Positions 25,064 to 35,900 of a stretch of 64,000 nt of DNA are shown piece by piece. How positions within the stretch are numbered: the stretch's first letter is position 1; every line of letters starts with the position of its first letter. The stretch is taken from the NCBI RefSeq assembly GCF_000308675.1, contig NZ_BAGE01000053.1:124001-188000 (forward strand), in the 5' to 3' direction. A model generated the notes under the pieces. It saw only the letters and a program-made list of their open reading frames with translations, searched no databases and was not told where the DNA came from. A program made the position numbers and the translations under genes. The DNA is from Nocardia paucivorans NBRC 100373 (lineage in GTDB: Bacteria > Actinomycetota > Actinomycetes > Mycobacteriales > Mycobacteriaceae).

Positions 25064-25120
25064 AATGAGCACTTCGCCCGCCCAGCTCGAGAAGGACCTC
25101 ACCACCCCCGATGACCGATA
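25064..25120 (+). CDS. Possible 18-residue upstream reading frame overlapping the SDR start
   Basis: ATG 25064 opens a short frame (MSTSPAQLEKDLTTPDDR) that ends in TAG at 25118-25120, ten bases inside the SDR gene. The SDR start has no ribosome site of its own at the right distance, so ribosomes finishing this peptide could restart there. No functional evidence beyond this layout. Confidence 0.25.
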
Positions 25121-26541
25121 GCAGGATCGATCCCGACGACCTCGCCACCTGTCTGCGGGTCCTCGACCAGGCCAGCCGATTGGACAAGGACCACCCCGAT
25201 TCGGTGACGGTGCAGCACGCGGTCGGCCGGATGTACAAACACCTGAAACGCGCTCGCCGTACGGCCGCCCGGCAGGCCGTGGCCGCCGCCGACCGCGCGG
25301 TGATCGCCGCCACCGCCACCGGGTCCCCGAGCCGGGTCGACGACGAGACCGCGGGCATTCCCCTCACCTCGACCGCAACCGGCGCCACCGCGGGCACACT
25401 GTTACGGGCACGTCCCTGCTATATCTGCAAGGAGAAATACACCAGGGTCGACGCCTTCTACCATCAACTGTGTCCGGACTGCGCCGCCATGAGCCACGCA
25501 CGTCGGGACGCGCGCACCGATCTCACCGGCCGGCGCGCCCTGCTCACCGGCGGTCGCGCGAAGATCGGCATGTACATCGCGCTGCGTCTGCTGCGCGACG
25601 GCGCGCACACCACCATCACCACCCGCTTCCCCAACGACGCCATCCGTCGCTTCACCGCCCAACCCGACAGCGCCGACTGGTTGCATCGCCTACGAATCGT
25701 CGGCATCGACCTACGAGACCCATCGCAGGTCATGGCCCTCGCCGACGACACCGCCGCGCAGGGACCGCTCGATATCCTGATCAACAATGCCGCACAGACG
25801 GTGCGTCGCTCCCCCGGCGCCTACCGCGCTCTGGTGGAGGCCGAATCGGCACCGCTACCCGCGGGACCGCTCCCGGAGACGGTGTCCTTCGGCCAGACCA
25901 TGCAGGCGCACCCCAGCGCACTCACCGCCTCGTTGGAGCCGGCCTTGTCCGGGGCCGAGGTGGCCGAATTGGCTCTGGTCGCGGGGTCGGCGACTCCGGA
26001 GCGGATCTCCCGCGGGGTGGCCATCGACGCGGGCGGTTTGGTCCCGGATCTGGCACACACCAACAGTTGGGTGCAGACGGTCGGTGAGGTCGACCCCACC
26101 GAGTTGCTGGAAGTGCACCTGTGCAACGCCGTCGCGCCCTTCATTCTGGTGTCCCGGTTGCGGCCGGCGATGGCGGCGTCCCCGGCGCGCCGCAAGTACG
26201 TGGTGAACGTATCCGCGATGGAAGGCCAGTTCGCCCGAGGATACAAAGGCCCCGGCCATCCCCACACCAACATGGCCAAGGCGGCGTTGAACATGCTCAC
26301 CCGCACCAGTGCCCGGGAGATGTTCGAAACCGACCGCATCCTCATGACCGCCGTGGATACCGGGTGGATCACCGACGAGCGACCGCACTACACGAAGATG
26401 CGACTCGCCGAGGAGGGTTTCCATGCACCCCTGGACCTGGTCGACGGGGCGGCGCGGGTCTACGACCCGATCGTCCGCGGCGAACAGGGAGAGGACCTGT
26501 TCGGATGTTTCCTGAAGGATTACCGCCCTTCCCCGTGGTGA
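25111..26541 (+). CDS. Short-chain dehydrogenase with N-terminal Cys4 zinc-ribbon-like domain
   Basis: This encodes 476 residues from ATG 25111. Residues 1-100 are helical and basic. Residues 101-130 hold C103-x2-C106 and C121-x2-C124, a zinc-ribbon-like pair. From about residue 140 there is an SDR Rossmann fold (RRALLTGGRAKIGMYIALRLLRDG, LDILINNAAQTVR). The usual YxxxK pair is not seen: at HTNMAKAALNML, the Lys (about 390) is kept but a Thr stands where the catalytic Tyr should be. A nearby Tyr occurs in RGYKGPGHP. A 70-residue insertion separates strands 4 and 5. The protein may use altered chemistry or be a non-catalytic NAD(P) sensor. Confidence 0.78.
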   Translation: MTDSRIDPDDLATCLRVLDQASRLDKDHPDSVTVQHAVGRMYKHLKRARRTAARQAVAAADRAVIAATATGSPSRVDDETAGIPLTSTATGATAGTLLRARPCYICKEKYTRVDAFYHQLCPDCAAMSHARRDARTDLTGRRALLTGGRAKIGMYIALRLLRDGAHTTITTRFPNDAIRRFTAQPDSADWLHRLRIVGIDLRDPSQVMALADDTAAQGPLDILINNAAQTVRRSPGAYRALVEAESAPLPAGPLPETVSFGQTMQAHPSALTASLEPALSGAEVAELALVAGSATPERISRGVAIDAGGLVPDLAHTNSWVQTVGEVDPTELLEVHLCNAVAPFILVSRLRPAMAASPARRKYVVNVSAMEGQFARGYKGPGHPHTNMAKAALNMLTRTSAREMFETDRILMTAVDTGWITDERPHYTKMRLAEEGFHAPLDLVDGAARVYDPIVRGEQGEDLFGCFLKDYRPSPW

Positions 26542-26584
26542 CGGGGGAAACGGAAAGCGCTGTCCCACCGACACCCGCGCGGCT

Positions 26585-26590
26585 TATCCT
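26585..26590 (+). promoter_or_regulatory. -10 box immediately before GTG 26597 (leaderless start)
   Basis: TATCCT ends six bases before the GTG that begins the DUF2784 gene. Transcription would then start at or next to the start codon, giving a leaderless mRNA, common in actinobacteria. No ribosome site is needed or seen. Confidence 0.4.
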
Positions 26591-26596
26591 GGAAGA

Positions 26597-26977
26597 GTGC
26601 TGTACCGGTTCCTGGCCGACCTCACCGCCGTCACCCACCTGATCTTCATCGGGTACGTGGTGGTCGGCGGTTTCCTCGCCTGGTGTCTGCCGCGCACTCT
26701 CTGGGCGCATATCGCGGCGGTCGCATGGGGTTTCGGCACCATCGTGGTCGGCTACGACTGCCCGCTCACCCATGCCGAGAACTGGGCTCGGAAACAGGCC
26801 GGGCAAGAGGGGCTGCCGCCCGAGGGGTTCATCGCCCATTATCTGACCGGTGTCATCTATCCGGAGAGCGCCCTCGGTCTGGTCCGATTGCTGGTCGCCG
26901 CCTGTGTCGTGGCGTCGTGGGCGGGATTCGTATGGCGGGCACGACACAACACCGGCACCGCACACGTGACCGGGTGA
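26597..26977 (+). CDS. DUF2784 membrane protein
   Basis: This encodes 126 residues from GTG 26597. Three hydrophobic helices are visible (about 5-28, 36-55, 92-112) with the family block GYDCPLTHAENWARKQAGQEGLPPEGFIAHYLTGVIYP between helices two and three. DUF2784 proteins are small inner-membrane proteins of unknown function, widespread in proteobacteria and actinobacteria. The stop codon overlaps the start of the CoA-transferase gene, so the two are cotranscribed. Confidence 0.85.
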   Translation: MLYRFLADLTAVTHLIFIGYVVVGGFLAWCLPRTLWAHIAAVAWGFGTIVVGYDCPLTHAENWARKQAGQEGLPPEGFIAHYLTGVIYPESALGLVRLLVAACVVASWAGFVWRARHNTGTAHVTG

Positions 26978-28335
26978 TGAGCCGCGGCTTTCATACCGTG
27001 AATGCGGGCGCACGGCTGGTACGCGAGTACGAAAACGGGATCGGGATCGACGAATCACCTGCGGTGCACTGGCCCGATCCGAGCGCACATCTCGCGGCCA
27101 CACTGCCGGTCTGGGGGTTGGCCGCCGGATCGGTCCAGGCCTTTCTCTCGGCGGCCAATAGATTCCGACGTCTCCACGGCATCGCCGCGGTCGCGCATCG
27201 ACTCGATCCGGAGCGTATCGCCGCGTCCTTCGCCAGTGATCGATTGCTCCGCATCGATGGCGCCCCGGTATCCGGATTCGCCGAACTCTCCGGTTTCTTT
27301 CCCACCCTCGACGGGTGGATCCGCACCCACGCCAACTACCCGCATCACCGCGCCCGACTACTGAAGGCGCTGGAGTTACCTGCCGACGTCTCAGTGGATT
27401 CGGTGCGGGCCCGGACAGCCGGGATGCGCGGCAGTGTGGTGGAGGAGTTGGCCGCCGCCGAGGGCGCAATAGCGGTCCGTGTCCGCACCGAGGCGGAGTG
27501 GCGAACAACTCCGCAGGCGCATGCGGCCGCGGCCGGCCCGCTGGTCGCGCTGTCCGAACGGGCCGACCGTGGAAATCACCGACCGACGGCCGGAACCCCG
27601 CTACAACCGCTGCGGGGCGTGCGGGTGGTGGACCTCACCCGGGTGATCGCGGGGCCGGTGGCAACCAGGGCGTTATCCCTGCTGGGCGCCGAAGTCCTGC
27701 GGATCGATCCACCGGGCCTGCCGGAGATCCCCTGGCAATTCGTCGATACCGGGCAGGGCAAGCGTTCGACCTTGCTGGATCTGCGCACCGACCGCTCCCA
27801 CATCGACGCCCTACTGGATACCGCGGACGTGCTGGTCACCGGATATCGACCGGGCGCACTCGAAAACCTCGGTCTCACCGGCCGGGCCGGTTTGGTACAC
27901 GGGCGGGTGAGCGCATGGGGCGAGACCGGGCCATGGGGCGGGCGTCGGGGTTTCGACAGTATCGTCCAGGCGGCGTCGGGGATTTCCCTGGCGGAGGGGT
28001 CCTCCGCCGCACCGGGTGCGCTTCCCGCGCAGGCACTCGACCATGCCTCGGGGTATCTACTGGCCGCCGGCATCATCGACGCGCTTGCCGCCCGTACCAC
28101 CGATGGGATCGGCCGGGATGTGCGCGTATCACTGGCCCGCACGGCCTCCTGGTTGGCGGCCGCACCCGAACGCACACCGACGCATCCCGCACCGACGCCG
28201 CCGAGTACGGCTGCCACGGTCACCCATGGTCGGATCCGCACCGCCGCGCCCGCACCGGCCGAGTATCCCGACTATCCGTGCCCCGCACCCGACTACGGCC
28301 GCGACAAACCCATATGGACCTACCGCAGTATGTAG
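26977..28335 (+). CDS. Family III (CaiB/BaiF-type) CoA-transferase
   Basis: This encodes 452 residues from ATG 26977 (GTG 26974 is equally possible), overlapping the DUF2784 stop. The family III CoA-transferase core is in the C-terminal half: PLRGVRVVDLTRVIAGPVATRALSLLGAEVLRIDPPG, GKRSTLLDLRT, DVLVTGYRPGALENLGL, and ALDHASGYLLAAGIIDAL containing the catalytic Asp region. The N-terminal 200 residues are a less conserved version of the same fold, so this looks like the long actinobacterial form. Acyl substrates are unknown. Its end overlaps by 16 bases the convergent EthD-type gene. Confidence 0.8.
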   Translation: MSRGFHTVNAGARLVREYENGIGIDESPAVHWPDPSAHLAATLPVWGLAAGSVQAFLSAANRFRRLHGIAAVAHRLDPERIAASFASDRLLRIDGAPVSGFAELSGFFPTLDGWIRTHANYPHHRARLLKALELPADVSVDSVRARTAGMRGSVVEELAAAEGAIAVRVRTEAEWRTTPQAHAAAAGPLVALSERADRGNHRPTAGTPLQPLRGVRVVDLTRVIAGPVATRALSLLGAEVLRIDPPGLPEIPWQFVDTGQGKRSTLLDLRTDRSHIDALLDTADVLVTGYRPGALENLGLTGRAGLVHGRVSAWGETGPWGGRRGFDSIVQAASGISLAEGSSAAPGALPAQALDHASGYLLAAGIIDALAARTTDGIGRDVRVSLARTASWLAAAPERTPTHPAPTPPSTAATVTHGRIRTAAPAPAEYPDYPCPAPDYGRDKPIWTYRSM

Positions 28336-28991
28336 CGGCTGGTCGGGACGACATCGATATCGCGGTCGGCGCCGAATGCCGCCACGCTCCGCATCATCGT
28401 CTCGATCCGGCGACCGAGTTCCGCGGCGTCCCCACCGCTGCCGTAGAAGGCATGCGGGTCGGTGAGCGCCTCGATCGGGAACAGCTCCTCGACCACGGCG
28501 GCCACGTCCGGTGCGGTGGCGGTGACCGGGCCGATCACCCGGTGCTGCACATAACCGAACGTGGCCTGGACGGCGATCGCGATCTCGGTGTGCCGGTTCC
28601 GCCAGTGATCCAGCCATTCCTCGTATGGCTGGTCGACGGGACGGCGTAAGAAGGCCATATTGGCCAGGCCCGGTGTTCGTTCGCGCACACCCACGGACGG
28701 AGGCGGCAGCGGCGTGAACGTCTCCACCCGCCACCCCTCCACGCGTTGCGCAACCGGTTTCAGAGCCGATATCACCGCCGGTATGTCCATACCGGTCCGT
28801 GCGGTGAGCACGAGGACCGCCTGGATCGGGATATCGAAAGTGGTGAGGCGCAACATGGCATCGGCCACCTCGGCATCGGCGATATTGGCCTGAACGGAGA
28901 CGGCCCCGGCCTCGGTCAGACGGTCGATCAATTCGGTGGCGAACAGGTCACCGACACCCCACAGCGCGAAGATCACTGTCTCTGGTTCCAC
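28320..28991 (-). CDS. EthD-like dimeric alpha/beta barrel protein
   Basis: This encodes 223 residues from GTG 28991, with AAAAGGTGG upstream. The C-terminal half carries an EthD-type block, FLRRPVDQPYEEWLDHWRNRHTEIAIAVQATFGYVQHRVIG, found in small ferredoxin-like-fold proteins associated with degradation pathways. The N-terminal half (VIFALWGVGDLFATELIDRLTEAGAVSVQANIADAEVADAM) appears to be a second, diverged barrel repeat. The role is unknown; pairing with a convergent CoA-transferase hints at catabolism but proves nothing. Confidence 0.68.
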   Translation of the reverse strand: MEPETVIFALWGVGDLFATELIDRLTEAGAVSVQANIADAEVADAMLRLTTFDIPIQAVLVLTARTGMDIPAVISALKPVAQRVEGWRVETFTPLPPPSVGVRERTPGLANMAFLRRPVDQPYEEWLDHWRNRHTEIAIAVQATFGYVQHRVIGPVTATAPDVAAVVEELFPIEALTDPHAFYGSGGDAAELGRRIETMMRSVAAFGADRDIDVVPTSRYILR

Positions 28992-29091
28992 CGCGCACCA
29001 CCTTTTGAAACAGGTTCTACTTTCTGGGCGAGTGTACGGCGCCGCCCGGGTATGAAAAAGGTTTCCGGACAATCCCGAGCGCGACGACCGG

Positions 29092-29424
29092 TCAGAGACC
29101 GGTGGCGATCTCGACCACGACCTGCTCTGGAGTGACCTCCCGCACGGTGAGGTTCATCCCCTCCGCCTGCCGACTCTCCCCCACCGGCACGGCGACCTGT
29201 CGGCCTGCCACGGTCAGCGTCACCGTATTGCCCTCCACGGCGGTGAGTTCGGCATTCACGCCGAGCACGCTGATCTCGGCTTCCACCCCACGATCGAAGG
29301 TGATCGTGCAGCCGCCGAGATCACATTCACTCTTCGTACCGGGTCCGGTGGTACTACAGGCGACTACGCCGAGTGATACCGAACAGATGAGAAAGGATGC
29401 AGCGATCAGCCGCCGAACGAGCAT
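29092..29424 (-). CDS. Small exported lipoprotein
   Basis: This encodes 110 residues from ATG 29424. The signal sequence MLVRRLIAASFLICSVSLGVVACS ends in a good lipobox (V-V-A-C), so the protein is probably anchored to the outer face of the membrane. The mature part (about 88 residues) is beta-rich (LTAVEGNTVTLTVAGRQVAVPVGESRQAEGMNLTVREVTPEQVVVEI) with two Cys in SECDLGGCTITFD. It resembles small mycobacterial/nocardial lipoproteins of unknown function. Confidence 0.75.
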   Translation of the reverse strand: MLVRRLIAASFLICSVSLGVVACSTTGPGTKSECDLGGCTITFDRGVEAEISVLGVNAELTAVEGNTVTLTVAGRQVAVPVGESRQAEGMNLTVREVTPEQVVVEIATGL

Positions 29425-29957
29425 ACGACCAGTGTATGGGGCGGGCGACAACATAACCGGAACATCGCACGATCCCCCACGTGGACGGTTCTCCGCACGC
29501 CCGAAGAGGACCGAACGAATCCCGCGGCGAGCACCGGAGTCTCCAGGCGCATCACCGCACCGAAAGCCACACCGGATCGACGCTCCGGCGGCCCAGCTCA
29601 GATACCTATTACCGCCGGTAGTGAACCATCCCACCGATATCACGCGACTCGTAACGGTAGAGGAATCAGTTATAGCAAACTACGCAAAACTATGAATTAG
29701 ATCTCATCGAATGTGTGTGTCCGACGCCATTCCGAAGCGGAAATTGCCCGAGATCTGCGGACGACGCCGTTCCACATTCCTCCGAGGACTTCGACCGGCC
29801 GCGCAGGCCCCTGGTTCGGGGGGCACGCCCGCCAATCGAACCGCCCCGGATTCGATAAGGTCTCACCCACGCTCTCCGTGCGGGCCACGGGCGTTCGAAA
29901 CGCCCGGTGACCATACGGAAGCGGACCGTGATCGACCAGAGAGTGATACCGCACCGA
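29425..29957. other. Control region upstream of the first NRPS gene
   Basis: This 533-base stretch has no credible gene. Its right-centre (29661-29705) is strikingly AT-rich for this genome and contains TATAGC (29671-29676) and CTATG (29690-29694), an imperfect inverted pair. The same CATAGC/GCTATG type of element occurs upstream of the second NRPS gene. I see no recognisable iron box or MbtH-like frame. Confidence 0.4.
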
Positions 29958-32900
29958 ATGGCCCCAACCCGTCGCTCCACCCGCCGCGTCCAACACGTTC
30001 GATCACGGCACCTGCTGTTCGGCCAACTGTTGACCGCTGCCGTGGACACGGCGTTCGACACGGTGGCGGTCCGCTTCGACCCGACCGGCAACCCCACCGA
30101 TCGGCGCGAGCTCACCTACCGGGAACTCGACGAGGAGTCCGCGCGACTGGCGCGTCATCTCATCGATTACGGCGTGGGCCCGGGGGACTTCGTCGCGGTG
30201 GCCCTGCCCCGTTCGGTGGAATTGATCCTGGCGGTGTGGGCGGTGGCGAAAACGGGTGCGGCCTATGTGCCGATCGACCCCACCTACCCGCCCAACCGAA
30301 TCGCGCATATGATCGCCGATTCGGGTGTGACGCTCGGTATCACGGTCACCGAACATCGCAGCGTCCGGACCGCCCCCGAAGTCGAGTGGATCGAACTGGA
30401 CGATCCCGTCCAGCGGGATCGGATCGCCGACCGCCCCGCGCATCCGGTGTCCTACGCCGATCGTTTGCGACCGGTGGCGGCGCAGCACATCGCGTATGTC
30501 ATCTTCACCTCCGGTTCGACCGGGCGCCCCAAAGGGGTGGCGGTAACCCACACAGGTCTGGCGGGGCTCGTCGAATCCGAGATATCCCGACGCGGGGTGA
30601 CCCGGGCATCCCGGATAGCCCAACTGTGCTCGCCCAGCTTCGACGTCTCGCTGATCGAAATGCTGGTGGCATTCTCCGTCGGAGCCACTCTGGTGATCGT
30701 GCCCCCGACGGTCTTCGGCGGCCCCGAACTCGGCGAACTGTTGCGCCGGCAACGGATCACGCATCTGTTCGTCACCCCGAGCGTATTGGAATCGCTGGAT
30801 CCCGATCACCCGAACGAACTGCGCACGATCGTCTGCGCCGGGGAACGACTGGGGCCGGAACCGGTAGCGCGCTGGACGCGCCCCGGACGTCGGGTGCACA
30901 ACGGGTACGGACCGACCGAGACCACGATCTTCGCGGTCTGCTCCGACGGGCTGAAGCCGGGCGAACAGGTCCATATCGGTACCGCCGTCCCCGCCATGGG
31001 CACCTATGTCCTCGACTCCTATCTGCGGCCGGTACCGGAGGGAGTGATCGGCGAACTGTATCTGACCGGTCCAGCCCTCGCCCTCGGCTATCTCGCCCGA
31101 CCGGCAGCGACCGCGGAACGTTTCGTCGCCAACCCGTTCGAGACCACGAGCGGCCGCATGTATCGCACCGGCGACCTGGTACGTCGCACCTCGACAGGAA
31201 CGTTGGAATACCACGGTCGGGTCGACTTCCAGGTCAAGATCCGCGGGCTGCGCATCGAACTCGACGAAATCGACAACATCCTCACCACCCACCCCGATAT
31301 CGACTACGCCGCCACCGTGGGCGCCATGCTGCCCTCCGGCGCGCAGGCCCTGGTGTCGTATGTGCTGCCCCGCGTCACCACCGAAGGCGGTCGGGTACGA
31401 CCGGACACCGCCGAGCTCACCGAGTTCCTCGCCCGGACCCTCCCGGCTCCCATGATCCCCGCCGCGATCATGGTGCTCGATGAACTACCGCTGACCCCCG
31501 TCGGGAAACTGGACCGTGCCGCGCTACCGGAACCCATGCTGGGCACGCGCCGGTTCCGGGCGGCGACGACCTCCACCGAACAGTTGGTGGCCGATACCTT
31601 CGCCGCGCTGCTGCACCCGGCGGGTGACCGGCCGGTGGGCGCCGACGACGACTTCTTCGACCTCGGCGGCAATTCCCTTCTCGCCACCCAGGCCGTGGCT
31701 CGGATCGGGACCATACTGGGACGCCGGGTCCCGGTGACCTGGTTGTTCGGCGCATCGACGGTGGCGAAACTCGCCGCTCGGCTGGACGAGCAGACCGACC
31801 GGCCGACCGGGAACGTCGCCGCACCGCGCCCGATGCCGCGGCCGGAGCGTATCCCGCTGTCGTACGCCCAACGGCGGATGTGGTTCCTCAACCGATACGA
31901 CCCGACGGCCGCGAACAACAATATCCCGCTCGCGGTCCGCCTGACCGGGCGACTGGATGTATCGGCGTTGCGGGCCGCGATCATCGATCTCGTCACGCGA
32001 CACGAGGTGTTGCGCACCAGTTACCCGGAATACGACGGGGTCGGCTACCAGCGTGTTCACGATCCGGCCGAGCCAGGGGTGGTTCCCGACCTGCCGGTGC
32101 ACACCATCGCCGATTCGGACCTGGTCGACCACCTGGTGGCGGTGGTGCTCCAGGGCTTCGATGTCACGGCGGCACCGCCGATCCGGGTGCATCTGCTGCG
32201 GACCGGCGATACCGAGCATGTGTTGATCTGCGTGATCCACCATATCGCCGGCGACGGATCGTCCCTGCTGCCCCTGGCCCGCGATCTGATGACCGCCTAT
32301 TCGGCCCGCCGCGCCGGTACGGCCCCCACATGGGACCCGCCGGCCCTGCAGTACGCGGACTACACCCTGTGGCAACGCGAACTGCTCGGCGCCGAGGATG
32401 ATCCCGATTCGCTGCTGAGCAGGCAGCTCGAATTCTGGCGAGACCGCCTCGCGGGCCTACCGGAAACCCTGGATCTGCCCGCCGACCGGCCCCGTCCCGC
32501 GGTGTTCTCCGGCCGGGGCGCCACCTACGAATTCTCCATCGACGTCTCACTGCACGCGGCGCTGCAACGGTTGGCGCAGCAACACGACTCGACCCTGTTC
32601 ATGGTGATGCACACGGCATTCGCGCTGCTGCTGGGTCGTCTGTCGACCGCCCGCGACATCACCGTCGGCACCGCGACCGCGGGCCGCGATCACGCCGCGC
32701 TCGGTGATCTTATCGGTATGTTCGTCAACACCCTCCCGGTGCGCACCGAGATCGATTCCGATCTCACCTTCGCCGAACTGCTACATCAGGTACGCGCCCG
32801 CAATATCGAGGCGCTCACCAATGCCGACGTGCCGTTCGAACGGCTGGTGGAGCTACTCGCCCCGACCCGGTCCAATGCGCATCACCCGCTGTTCCAGGTG

Positions 32901-35900
32901 GTGTTCAACTTCCACAACTTCACCTATCCGACATTGGAACTGCCGGAGCTGACCGCCACCGCCCTCGATCCCGCCGTACCGTTGGCGAAATTCGATCTCG
33001 AATTGACCGTGCTCCCCCACGAGCAGGATCGGGTCCCGCTCGGGATGTCGGCGGCCTTCACCTACGCCACCGATCTGTTCGACGAGACCACCGTCGCCGG
33101 ATTCGCGCGCCGACTCGTCACGATCCTGACCGCCGTCACTCGATCGGTGGACCGGCCGGTGGGTGATATCGATCTACTAGACCCCGCCGAACGCGCCGGT
33201 GTTCTGCACGACTGGAACACCAATCGGCGTCCGCTGTCCCCGGCACCGGTACTCGAGGCCTATCGACGTGCGGTACAACGGTATCCGGACGCCCCGGCCG
33301 TTGCCGACCCGACGGTCGAGCTCACCTACCGAGAGTTCGACGCTCGGGTCAACCGCCTGGCCCGCGTCCTGATCGACCGAGGTGTGGGACCGGAGTCCCT
33401 GGTGGCGCTGACGATACGCCGCTCGGTGGACCATCTGGTCGGCATGTACGCGATACTCACCGCGGGCGGCGCCTACCTGCCGGTGGATCCCGATCATCCG
33501 GCCGAGCGGATCGCCCATGTGCTCGACACGGCCCAACCGATGTGCGTTGTCACCCGGGCCGGCGATATGGTGCCGACTCCCCCGAACCTCCCGGTCCTCG
33601 ATCTGGAGACATCCGTCCCGGACCATATTTCCGGTGCTCCGGTTCGCTCCGCCGAACTGCTCCGGCCGCTCGTGCCGGACCATCCGGCGTACGCGATCTT
33701 CACGTCCGGGTCGACCGGGCGTCCCAAAGGCGTCCTGATCACGCATCGCGCCATCCACAACCACATCACCTGGATGGCGGCACGCCACCCCATGGGGCCC
33801 GGGGACGTGTATCTGCAGAAATCGCCGACAGCGTTCGATATCTCGTTCTGGGGCAATCTCATGCCACTGGCGTCGGGGGCGAAAGTCGTCGTCGCCGCCC
33901 GGGACGGACATCGCGATCCGGCCTATCTCGTCGCGGCGATGGCCGAACACGGGGTGACCACAATCGATTTCGTGCCCGCGATGGCGGAGGTGGTCGCGGC
34001 GCACATCGAACCCGGATCGCTGCCGAAACTGCGGGATCTGTTCATCGGCGGGGAGGCGCTGCCACGCGATACGGTGCGGGCCATCCACGCCGTCACCGAC
34101 GCCCACGTCCACAATATGTACGGCCCCACCGAGACGACGGTCACGGTGACCACCTGGACGGCCGGCCCGGACGAGAGCGCGACGGTGACGATCGGGTGCC
34201 CGGGCTGGAACACCCGCGTGTACGTCCTGGATTCGCGGCTGCGACCGGTGCCGGTGGGGGTTCCGGGCGAGCTGTATCTGGGAGGCGTGCAGCTGGCACG
34301 CGGCTATATGGGGCAGCCGGGAACGACAGCGCAGCGCTTCGTCGCAGACCCGTTCGGTACCGGAACCCGGCTGTACCGCACCGGTGATCTGGTCGTCTGG
34401 CGAGCGCCGGCCGCGGATCGACCGGCCGTGCTGGATTACCTGGGCCGCACCGATTTCCAGGTGCAGATTCGCGGTCAGCGCATCGAGCTCGGTGAGATCG
34501 AGAGCGTCCTGCGGGCACAGCCCACGGTCGATCGGGCGGTGGCGGCTGTGCGGTCGTCGTCCATGGGCGATCGGCTGGTGGCCTATGTGGTTCCCCACCC
34601 GGACGAGATCGTGGATCGCCGGCGGCTGCGGGACGCGCTCGCCGAAGCGCTGCCCGACTATATGGTGCCCTCCGCGGTGGTCGTTCTCTCGGAACTTCCG
34701 GTGAACGCCAGCGGCAAAGTGGATCGGCGCGCCCTACCGGAACCGGTGGTGGAGACCGCGGAATACCGCGCGGCCCGAACGCCCGCCGAGCGGTCGGTTG
34801 CCGAGGTGTTCGCCGAACTGATCGGTGTGGAACGGGTGGGAATCGACGACGATTTCTTCGCTCTCGGCGGTAATTCGCTGCTCGCGACACGCGCGGTGGC
34901 CCGTCTGAACGAGGCGCTCGACACCCGGATCGGGGTACGCGACCTGTTCGAGGCGCCCGGTGTTGCCGCGCTCGCCGCCCGGTTGCACCCCGGCACCGGA
35001 ACCGCCCGTCCACCGCTGGCGCAGACGACCCGACCCGAGCATGTTCCGTTGTCGCTCGCCCAGCAGCGGATGTGGGTGCTCAACCGCATGGATCCGGATT
35101 CGGCCGCCTACAATCTGCCGTTCGCCATCCGACTCTCGGGTGCCCTCGATCCGACGGCCCTGGAACGCGCGGTCGGCGATGTGCTGGAACGCCACGAGGC
35201 ACTGCGCACCCGATTCCCCGTCGACGCCGACGGTCGGCCGTATCAGCAGACCCTGCCGGTGGACGCGGTGCTGCCGAACGGACTGCCGGTCGAATCCGGC
35301 GGAACCGAGGAGATCACCGAGACGGTCGCCCGAGTGCTGTCCACCGGTTTCGACATAACCACCACGGCGCCGGTACGACTGCGGCTCTTCGGCTCCGGCG
35401 CAGAACACCTGCTGGTCATCGTGGTGCACCATATCTGCGCCGACGGGGCCTCACTGGCGCCCCTGGCCCGTGACCTGATGACCGCCTATACCGCCCGGGT
35501 CGGCGGCACCGCACCGGCGTGGACCCCGCTACCGGTGCAGTACACCGACTACACGCTCTGGCAGCATCGGATCGTCGGCGACTTCGACGATCCGGAATCC
35601 GTTGCCGCCCGGCAGCTGTCCTATTGGCGTACACGTCTCGCCGGTTACGTGGGACAGTTGGAGCTGCCGCTGGACCGTCCACGCCCGCAGGTGACGTCGT
35701 CCCGTGGCGGTTCGACCGTGCTCACCGTCCCCGCACCACTGCACGAACGGCTGGCCGGGATCGCCCGCGAGCACAACGCCTCGTTGTTCATGGTGTTCCA
35801 CGCGGCATTGGCGGTGCTGGTGGGGCGGGTGTCCGGCAGCGACGATATCGTCATCGGCACACCGGTCGCCGGTCGTGGTGATCGCGCCCTCGACGATCTG

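Noticed and set aside
29425..29957. Search for an MbtH-like gene or iron box beside the NRPS genes
   Set aside because: No frame has the MbtH pattern and no recognisable IdeR/Fur palindrome is present, so a siderophore assignment is not supported.
30003..31292. Long leftward open frame opposite NRPS A1
   Set aside because: It is the antisense shadow of a high-GC coding region; the plus frame has all adenylation motifs. The same applies to the other long opposite-strand frames inside the NRPS genes.
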